A DNA stretch of 64,000 bases from positions 3,010,501-3,074,500 of the forward strand of contig NZ_AP017295.1 in the NCBI RefSeq assembly GCF_001548375.1. The letters are read 5' to 3'. The notes below the pieces were generated by a model. The model saw only the letters and a program-made list of their open reading frames with translations, had not been told where the DNA came from and made no database searches. A program made the position numbers and the translations under genes. Position 1 is the first letter of the stretch, and the number at the start of each line of letters is the position of its first letter. This stretch comes from Nostoc sp. NIES-3756 (GTDB lineage: Bacteria > Cyanobacteriota > Cyanobacteriia > Cyanobacteriales > Nostocaceae). Positions 58,621 through 64,000 of the stretch are shown piece by piece.

Positions 58621-59694
58621 TTACTTACGAGATGTAATTGATGGATTACCCCAAATGTTGACTTTGCCGTCAAATCCGCCACTAGCGAGTATTTGACCGT
58701 CTGGGCTAAAAGCGATCGCACTTACCCAATCGCTATGACCAATGAGTGTATTTAATAACTCACCTGTAGATAAATCCCATAGCTTAATACCATCTCTACC
58801 AGCACTAGCTAAAGTTTTACCATCGCGGTTGAGAGCGATCGCATTGACCCAGTTATTATGTCCTGTTAGGGTGCGAGTGAGTTGTTCGGATGGAAGATTC
58901 CAAATTTTAATAGTGCGATCGCTACTACAACTAATTAAATTTTGTCCATCAGGTGCAAATGTAATATCTGTAACTGCACCAGAATGTGCATTAAATGAGC
59001 GAATTAATTTACCTGTACTTAAATCCCACAGTTTAATCACACCTTTGGTATCACCACTAGCCAGAGTTTGACCATCGGAACTCATTGCCAGGGTATCAAT
59101 TCTATTATCAAAGCGTACTAGAGTACCTAATGGACGCTGTTGGAGTAAGTCCCACACTCGTATTCCATCCAAAGCGCCACTAACAAGAACTTTACCATCA
59201 GCAGACACAGCTAAAGACGTAACACTGGTGGTGTGTCCTACAAAAGAACGTGTAAATTGATTACTTTTGAGATTCCACAGATTAATAATATTATCACTAC
59301 CCGAACTGGCCAGGGTTTGCCCATCTGGAGAAATTACCAAAGACTCTACCGTATTTTTTTGAGCTTTATTAATAGTACCTACTCTTTTACCAGTTCTTGG
59401 GTTCCATAAACGGATAATACCATCGTTATAAGCACCACCACTGACGAGAATCTGACTATTAGGACTAAAAGCTAAAGATTTTACTCTCCCTGGATGAGCG
59501 TTGAGGTTGTACAGGAGGCGGGGATTAGTAAAATCTCCAGGTTGTTGTGTACTGGGCGTAACCTGAACCGTATCCGCCGCACTTACCCTTAACCCTTGCC
59601 CAAGATTTAAAGGCAGAGCGATCGCCGCCATAAATAACAATAGAAAATACGGACGTACCAGCAAGTACCCCCTTTCTGTTCCCTCACTCCTCAC
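58621..59694 (-). CDS. Secreted or membrane-anchored WD40-repeat protein
   Basis: An N-terminal hydrophobic segment (about 14-34, ending A-D-T) fits a signal peptide or anchor. About seven WD40 units follow, with G-H-x-G/D motifs and closing W-D (IKLWDLSTGKLIRSFNAHSG is one, in part). This is a complete propeller for protein binding. No enzymatic domain is seen. 357 residues. It converges with radC. Confidence 0.9.
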   Translation of the reverse strand: MRSEGTERGYLLVRPYFLLLFMAAIALPLNLGQGLRVSAADTVQVTPSTQQPGDFTNPRLLYNLNAHPGRVKSLAFSPNSQILVSGGAYNDGIIRLWNPRTGKRVGTINKAQKNTVESLVISPDGQTLASSGSDNIINLWNLKSNQFTRSFVGHTTSVTSLAVSADGKVLVSGALDGIRVWDLLQQRPLGTLVRFDNRIDTLAMSSDGQTLASGDTKGVIKLWDLSTGKLIRSFNAHSGAVTDITFAPDGQNLISCSSDRTIKIWNLPSEQLTRTLTGHNNWVNAIALNRDGKTLASAGRDGIKLWDLSTGELLNTLIGHSDWVSAIAFSPDGQILASGGFDGKVNIWGNPSITSRK

Positions 59695-59849
59695 TGTTTT
59701 TCCTCACAAAATTCAATAACATTACCCAAACAATTTTCAAAATTGCAAAAAGCTTCAATTTTATACTCTTTGAATTTTGAATTTTGCGGAAAGTTCTGTA
59801 GGCTGGTTTCCCGCCATAGGAAACTTTCCAAGACGAATGCGCGAATTGT

Positions 59850-60149
59850 TTAGTACGGTGGTTTTTTCTTCTGTACAGTCAGCATTGGTAGAGTCGAGCT
59901 AGATGAGCGAGGGGGTAAGTAATGCTGTACTACAGGCTCCTCCACAACAGGCGGACGTTGCTGACTCATGCGCCATAACTTAAAAGCAAGGCTTACGCCT
60001 GCTGTTCCTAAACCAACAGCAAACAGTGTCCAGCTATCGTCTAACCCCCCAATCAGTGCATCTACCACTCCCATCGTGATTAATACACTTATTACAGGCT
60101 CTCTTCTGTAAGCTGACTTTAAAAAACGAGGTAATACAACATTCATCAC
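59850..60149 (-). CDS. Small membrane protein of unknown function
   Basis: The 99-residue protein has two hydrophobic stretches, near 19-35 and 40-60, then a polar, Pro/Ser/Val-rich tail ending in basic residues. I do not recognise it. A second ATG one codon later is equally possible. Confidence 0.65.
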   Translation of the reverse strand: MMNVVLPRFLKSAYRREPVISVLITMGVVDALIGGLDDSWTLFAVGLGTAGVSLAFKLWRMSQQRPPVVEEPVVQHYLPPRSSSSTLPMLTVQKKKPPY

Positions 60150-60636
60150 AGCTTGGTTTGTCCAGATAAGCTTTTGTGTAAATTTAACAAGAATACCTCA
60201 CCTGAGAATTACCCATCTGAATCAAAGGCATCTTTAAAAAGATTATAATTTTTTCAGTGGGGTTTAAGTGTAGTAATTGACTTCCTTACATAAAGACTTT
60301 GCAAGTTGAGGATATTACTAACACTCTGGTGTGCTTCCTATTTAATAGCAAGCAAGTTGTGTGAGGTAGTTAACTATAAATTAATAAAAGTTAAAACCAG
60401 CTAGATGACCCAGCTGGTCTCAACTCTGCTAATTACTAGCTTACAACTTTAACACTGGTTTCAGTTGGGGAGAGGTGCGCAGATGAGGGAGATGAGGGAG
60501 ATGGGGGAGATGAGGAGCAGAGGAAATACTTATTTACTACTCAGAACTGGCTGAACGTCCCGCTACTGCTAACAGCACGCGCTAAACGCGCCGCTACCGC
60601 TAACATCACTCCTCATTCATGACTCAGCACTCTCGA
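60150..60636. other. Gap between the small membrane gene and hli, with repeats
   Basis: 60150-60460 is AT-rich with nothing recognised. GGGAGATGA units (60477-60518) match the window-wide family. At 60554-60603 a GC-rich stretch contains GCTACTGCTAACAGC and ACGCGCTAAACGCG palindromic units. Confidence 0.6.
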
Positions 60637-60807
60637 TTACTTCAATCCCAGCCAAGATAAAACACCTTGATTGGTGACATACTCAATGACCACTATCAAG
60701 AGAAAACCGATCATCGCAGCTCGACCGTTTAAGCGTTCTGCATATTCGTTAAAACCAAATTTTGGCTCTTCTAGTCTGGGTGTAACTGTTGGCTGTGTTT
60801 GAGTCAT
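60637..60807 (-). CDS. High-light-inducible protein (Hli/Scp)
   Basis: The 56-residue protein reads from ATG at 60807 to TAA at 60637. It has one membrane helix carrying the chlorophyll-binding motif E-R-L-N-G-R-A-A-M-I-G-F. The N-terminus is polar. HliPs bind chlorophyll and carotenoid and protect photosystem assembly intermediates under strong light. AAGAGG (60817-60822) lies 9 bases before the start. Its short length puts it below a 60-residue cut-off. Confidence 0.92.
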   Translation of the reverse strand: MTQTQPTVTPRLEEPKFGFNEYAERLNGRAAMIGFLLIVVIEYVTNQGVLSWLGLK

Positions 60808-61117
60808 TGTGATAAACCTCTTTTCGGCAAACGGAACTTAATAGCGAATTTTGAGTAATTGCAGGCGGAAACGCCTAGTTTAAGTTGAAAAATCTAGTAG
60901 CTTCTATTTCTGAAGCCTAGCAAAGACTTTTTAACAAATTGTAATTAATCTTTATATATTTTAAAGGCAGTGGAGCAATAGTCAAGAGTAAGAGTTGAAT
61001 GAGGCTTAGATATTACGATTGGGCAAACTAATGTTATGGATAGCTATCCATAATACGGAAGTGTCAGTCGAAGACTGGCAGGCTAAATTAAACAAAAAAT
61101 TTATTCAGAGGCGTTAC

Positions 61118-62209
61118 ATGGAAATCGGTGTTCCTAAAGAAACTAAAGATCAAGAATTTCGGGTAGGTTTAAGTCCTGCTAGCGTGCGTGTATTAAAAGA
61201 AAATGGTCACAGTATCTTTGTACAGACTCAAGCTGGTGCTGGTGCTGGGTTTACTGATGATGACTATCGTAGTGCAGGAGCAGAAATTGTTTCTACAGTA
61301 GAGGCGGCTTGGAACAGAGAGTTAGTAGTTAAAGTTAAAGAACCACTATCAAGTGAATACCAATTTTTACAAAAAGAGCAAATATTGTTTACTTATCTGC
61401 ATTTAGCCGCCGATCGCAAATTAACAGAACATTTAATTGATAGTGGCATTTGTGCGATCGCTTACGAAACCGTAGAACACCCAGGTGCGAACAGGCTACC
61501 ACTACTCACCCCCATGAGTATTATTGCTGGACGGTTAGCTGTACAATTTGGTGCGCGCTACTTAGAACGTCAACAAGGTGGTAGAGGTGTACTTTTGGGC
61601 GGTGTCCCTGGAGTTAAACCAGGAAAAGTAGTAATTCTCGGTGGTGGCGTAGTTGGTACAGAAGCTGCGCGAATAGCTGTAGGGATGGGTGCATCTGTAC
61701 AAATTTTAGATGTCAATGTTGAACGCTTATCTTATTTAGAAACTTTGTTTGGTTCTAGAGTGGAATTACTTTATAGCAGTTCTGCCCACATCGAAGCCGC
61801 CGTCAAAGAAGCCGACTTAGTTGTTGGTGCTGTATTGGTACTAGGACGCAGAGCGCCAATTTTAGTATCTCGTGAATTGGTCAAACAAATGCACCCAGGT
61901 TCAGTGATAGTTGATGTGGCTGTTGACCAAGGCGGTTGTGTAGAAACCTTACACCCCACATCTCACACCAACCCTGTATATATTGAAGAGGGCGTAGTGC
62001 ATTATGGTGTTCCTAATATGCCAGGAGCAGTACCTTGGACAGCAACCCAAGCACTTAACAATAGTACATTGCCCTATGTTGTCCAGTTAGCAAACCAAGG
62101 ACTTAAGGCGTTAGAAGTTAATCAACCACTTGCTAAGGGTGTAAACGTGCAGAATCACCGATTGGTACATCCGGCTGTGCAAGAGGTTTTCCCTGATTTG
62201 GTAAGTTAG
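61118..62209 (+). CDS. ald: Alanine dehydrogenase
   Basis: Ald interconverts L-alanine and pyruvate with [23 protein letters not shown] is the classical N-terminus, so I use the ATG at 61118 (363 residues); the frame is open for 33 codons before it. Catalytic Lys and His lie in V-K-V-K-E-P and Y-L-H-L-A-A-D. The NAD motif is [11 protein letters not shown]. In Anabaena, ald is linked to normal diazotrophic growth. No obvious NtcA site lies directly upstream. Confidence 0.96.
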   Translation: MEIGVPKETKDQEFRVGLSPASVRVLKENGHSIFVQTQAGAGAGFTDDDYRSAGAEIVSTVEAAWNRELVVKVKEPLSSEYQFLQKEQILFTYLHLAADRKLTEHLIDSGICAIAYETVEHPGANRLPLLTPMSIIAGRLAVQFGARYLERQQGGRGVLLGGVPGVKPGKVVILGGGVVGTEAARIAVGMGASVQILDVNVERLSYLETLFGSRVELLYSSSAHIEAAVKEADLVVGAVLVLGRRAPILVSRELVKQMHPGSVIVDVAVDQGGCVETLHPTSHTNPVYIEEGVVHYGVPNMPGAVPWTATQALNNSTLPYVVQLANQGLKALEVNQPLAKGVNVQNHRLVHPAVQEVFPDLVS

Positions 62210-62250
62210 TTTAGGGATTTTTAAAGAAAATACATTCCCAATTTTCTTGT

Positions 62251-62273
62251 AGGATGGGCATCTTGCCCGTCCT
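62251..62273. terminator. GC-rich hairpin between ald and the pentapeptide pseudogene
   Basis: AGGATGGGCA (62251-62260) pairs with TGCCCGTCCT (62264-62273), with one G-T pair. There is no T-run. It resembles the hairpin at 31429-31450. Confidence 0.5.
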
Positions 62274-62593
62274 AAATTCTAGGCTGCAAGTTTGCCATAT
62301 ACAGGTTAGCTCCTTGTAGAGATGACTTTTGTAGGTTTGCTCCATAAAGGTTTGCTTGTTGTAAATTTGCTCCAGAAGGGTCTACTTTTTGTATATTAGC
62401 TTCAGAAAGAACTGCCCATTGCAGACTAACTCTGTTGAAATAGACATGACGAGTGCCTAATTTTTAGCTCAAGAATATTTATATCTGTTAAAGTTTCTTC
62501 TCCAATCTGACAATCTACAGAACGTCCTCTGGCGAGCATATCCCATGTCCATAAGGCACGGCTTCTAAAAGTATTACATAGGGTCGGACGCAT
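62272..62593 (-). pseudogene. Frameshifted pentapeptide-repeat gene
   Basis: From the ATG at 62593 one frame reads MRPTLCNTFRSRALWTWDML, then ARGRSVDCQIGEETLTDINI, and ends LELK near 62470. A shift in the AAAAA run (62461-62465) moves it to a frame reading LGTRHVYFNRVSLQWAVL, then SEANIQKVDPSGANLQQANL and further A-N-L-x-x units, to TAG at 62272. A single base gained or lost would restore about 105 residues. Either the gene is broken or the base is a sequencing error. Confidence 0.75.
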
Positions 62594-62768
62594 ATACAAA
62601 ATATAGAAAGTAACAGACAGCTTTAGTATTCCCTAACGGAAGTGAAGACTAGCTATTTATCTAACAAACCATAACCAAAAGTTTTAATTCTTATTGACTC
62701 CTGATGAATAGTACGTACAATTATACGTAGTTATTTATTGAATCGGCTTGGCTGAAAAAGCATAACCT

Positions 62769-63245
62769 ATGGCTATAGGCAATTTTGGCAATATTTACTC
62801 AGATGAACTAATTACTGCCACTGAGTTAAATCGTCAGCCTGGACGAGTTCTAGATAAGGCTTTAGAACATCCAGTGACAATTACCCGTAATGATCAGTCT
62901 TTTGCGTTGTTGCGTCGGGAGGAAGTAACTTCTCTCATCAAGGCAGCTACTCAAAGTAAAGCGGTTTTTGAAGCGTTAACCGTAGCTTTTTCTCTATTAT
63001 TAGGAAAAGAAATTGGCTTTGAACATCCTTATGGATGGTTGAGCGTTTTTGACGCAGATGATTTGCAAGAGTTTATCAAGGAGCTAAGTGAGGCTTTTCG
63101 GTTGATAGATTCTTCAACTACAGCATGGGAGATGATTGACGCGATCATTCATGAATGGCACGAAAGCGGCCTTGCTTACTCTAGTCCTGAATTGGCAGCA
63201 GCTTTTAGTGCTGAAACTGATGAAGTCCCATTAACCAAACCATAA
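62769..63245 (+). CDS. Phd/YefM-like antitoxin with long C-terminal extension
   Basis: The first 55 residues match the Phd/YefM fold: L-I-T-A-T-E-L-N-R-Q-P-G-R-V-L-D-K-A, then V-T-I-T-R-N-D-Q-S-F-A-L-L-R-R-E-E. That part binds DNA. The C-terminal 100 residues, about twice the usual size, are helical and should cover the toxin or add a sensing role. The RelE-like gene starts 23 bases after the stop, so the pair is probably co-transcribed. Confidence 0.78.
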   Translation: MAIGNFGNIYSDELITATELNRQPGRVLDKALEHPVTITRNDQSFALLRREEVTSLIKAATQSKAVFEALTVAFSLLLGKEIGFEHPYGWLSVFDADDLQEFIKELSEAFRLIDSSTTAWEMIDAIIHEWHESGLAYSSPELAAAFSAETDEVPLTKP

Positions 63246-63268
63246 AGGGGAGTGCTGTGTGAGAGAGT

Positions 63269-63643
63269 ATGTCAGATAATCAAGAAGAAAATCCCATAGT
63301 AGAGAATGTAGAGCCACCAAATGTTAAACTGACGGCTCCAACATTATTTGAGATGGAAAGCACTTGGTTGGTAGTAGCCAAAAATCGCCGGGTGAATCGG
63401 GATTGGGAAGCTTTAATGCAGCGTCATCCAGAAAACAGCCTTCGTTGTTATGAGGATTTATGTACTGCACCAACCACTCGACAGTCAGGGCGTGTTTTTC
63501 CTTTGAAGGGCAAACTCTACAAGGGGGCATGGGAATACGAAGTGACAAAAGGGGACAGAGTTTTTTATGTTCCTGATGCTCAACAGTTGAAAGTCATTGT
63601 TTACTATGCAGGGAAACATCCTTCCCCTGCACCTACACTATAA
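63269..63643 (+). CDS. RelE/ParE-like toxin with N-terminal extension
   Basis: Residues about 33-115 resemble the RelE/ParE fold: KNRRVNRDWEALMQRHPENS, then RVFPLKGKLYKGAWEYEVTK and GDRVFYVPDAQQLKVIVYYA. The R-V-x-Y strand pair is typical. The first 30 residues (acidic) are not part of the fold and are unusual. RelE toxins cut mRNA in the ribosome. The paired antitoxin gene lies directly upstream. Confidence 0.72.
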   Translation: MSDNQEENPIVENVEPPNVKLTAPTLFEMESTWLVVAKNRRVNRDWEALMQRHPENSLRCYEDLCTAPTTRQSGRVFPLKGKLYKGAWEYEVTKGDRVFYVPDAQQLKVIVYYAGKHPSPAPTL

Positions 63644-63900
63644 ACTTACTCAACACTTGTCAGCGCCGACAGTTAAGAGAGCAGTTTTTCTAGAAGCAGG
63701 GGTCAGCAAATAGCTTATGATTAAGGGCGCTCCCGATTGGATGTTGGTTGCGCCCATAACGTTATGGGTAACTGTAGATGCTTTGTGAAGTAGGCGTTGC
63801 ACCCGCCCCAGTATAGCGACAGGGTTATCCTAGAAATGAATTTAGGAGCAACGTTTTTCCTAAGCGAATTGGTTGATAAATTAAGAACGCTACTCCCAGC
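63644..63900. other. Gap with a 16-base perfect palindrome
   Basis: CCCATAACGTTATGGG (63753-63768) is a perfect 16-base palindrome, suitable as a dimeric regulator site. No other feature is clear between the toxin gene and the permease gene. Confidence 0.5.
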
Positions 63901-64000
63901 TTACATCGATTCAAGGCGGCGGCGTAACTGACTGCTAAAGCCATCAATTACCGTAACGACAACCAACAGTACCAGCATCATGGTTGTGGCTTTGTTGTAC
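63901..64000 (-). CDS. phnE: C-terminal end of a phosphonate ABC permease (PhnE-like)
   Basis: The last 33 residues of a minus-strand gene are visible, with TAA at 63901-63903; the rest is beyond the window. They read YNKATTMMLVLLVVVTVIDG, then FSSQLRRRLESM, matching the final helix and D-x-x-S-x-x-L-R-R-R end of PhnE permeases. That rests on the tail alone. Confidence 0.6.
   Translation of the reverse strand, partial: YNKATTMMLVLLVVVTVIDGFSSQLRRRLESM

Overview
The window reads as chromosomal DNA of a filamentous, heterocyst-forming cyanobacterium of the Nostoc/Anabaena group. The grounds are an intact hetR with the residues numbered in Anabaena HetR work (C48, S152, S179, R223), a phycobilisome core gene (apcF), CP12, a high-light-inducible protein, Vipp1, glnA next to its inactivating-factor gene gifA, very frequent GCGATCGC (HIP1) octamers, and dozens of short tandem heptamer-type repeats typical of these genomes. 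The gene content and order match, from memory, the glnA-hetR-ald region of Anabaena sp. PCC 7120 or a close relative; this was not checked against a database.

Layout. 1-7 kb: end of a cobalamin methyltransferase gene, cdsA, a DUF2993 protein, an RluB-type pseudouridine synthase, a RodZ-like protein, malQ, a Nudix hydrolase and ridA. 7-18 kb: an FAD monooxygenase, a class V aminotransferase and a Rieske oxygenase, then moaA with a possible structured leader, a NurA-domain protein, a HAD hydrolase and a divergent manganese/zinc-type ABC transporter (mntA-mntB against mntC). 18-24 kb: small unknown proteins, a gene graveyard (hydrolase tail and broken integrase), a GAF-GGDEF protein, a membrane GTPase, CP12 and tlyA. 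24-34 kb: a WG-repeat/M50/TPR fusion, apcF, glnA and gifA each with an exact GTAN8TAC (NtcA-type) site, a methyltransferase, patX and an FAD oxidoreductase. 34-48 kb: a second M50/TPR protein, a Ser/Thr kinase, a zinc dehydrogenase, a phosphate permease, an RTX protein, a coiled-coil/EamA transporter, hetR with a long promoter region, and an aminotransferase. 48-64 kb: thioredoxin, two PspA/IM30 paralogues, a SPOR-like protein, dciA, menB, an ATP-grasp ligase, a phosphoribulokinase-like protein, radC, a WD40 protein, an hli gene below the usual ORF length cut-off, ald, a frameshifted pentapeptide-repeat gene, a toxin-antitoxin pair and the end of a phosphonate permease gene.

The strongest biological theme is nitrogen status and heterocyst patterning. 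Glutamine synthetase (glnA) and its protein inhibitor (gifA) are convergent, and both upstream regions carry NtcA-type sites. About 1.7 kb on lies a small signal-peptide protein with an HRGTGR motif, matching PatX, an inhibitor of HetR. HetR itself is encoded 13.6 kb further. The patX and hetR upstream regions share a TCCGGA motif at a -35-like position, as expected for the HetR-dependent DIF promoter class. Alanine dehydrogenase (ald), linked to diazotrophic growth in Anabaena, lies at the right end.

The second theme is repeat invasion. G-rich/C-rich 'GGGAGATGA' and 'CCCCTACT' repeats, 'TAATGAC' and 'AATTCGT' repeats, STRR2/STRR3-like TTGTCAG and CAACAGT repeats and several hairpin families fill most intergenic gaps. 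They also enter reading frames in the RluB-like, NurA-like and phosphate permease genes, and supply the start codon of the Nudix gene. No rRNA, tRNA, CRISPR array or complete insertion sequence was recognised.
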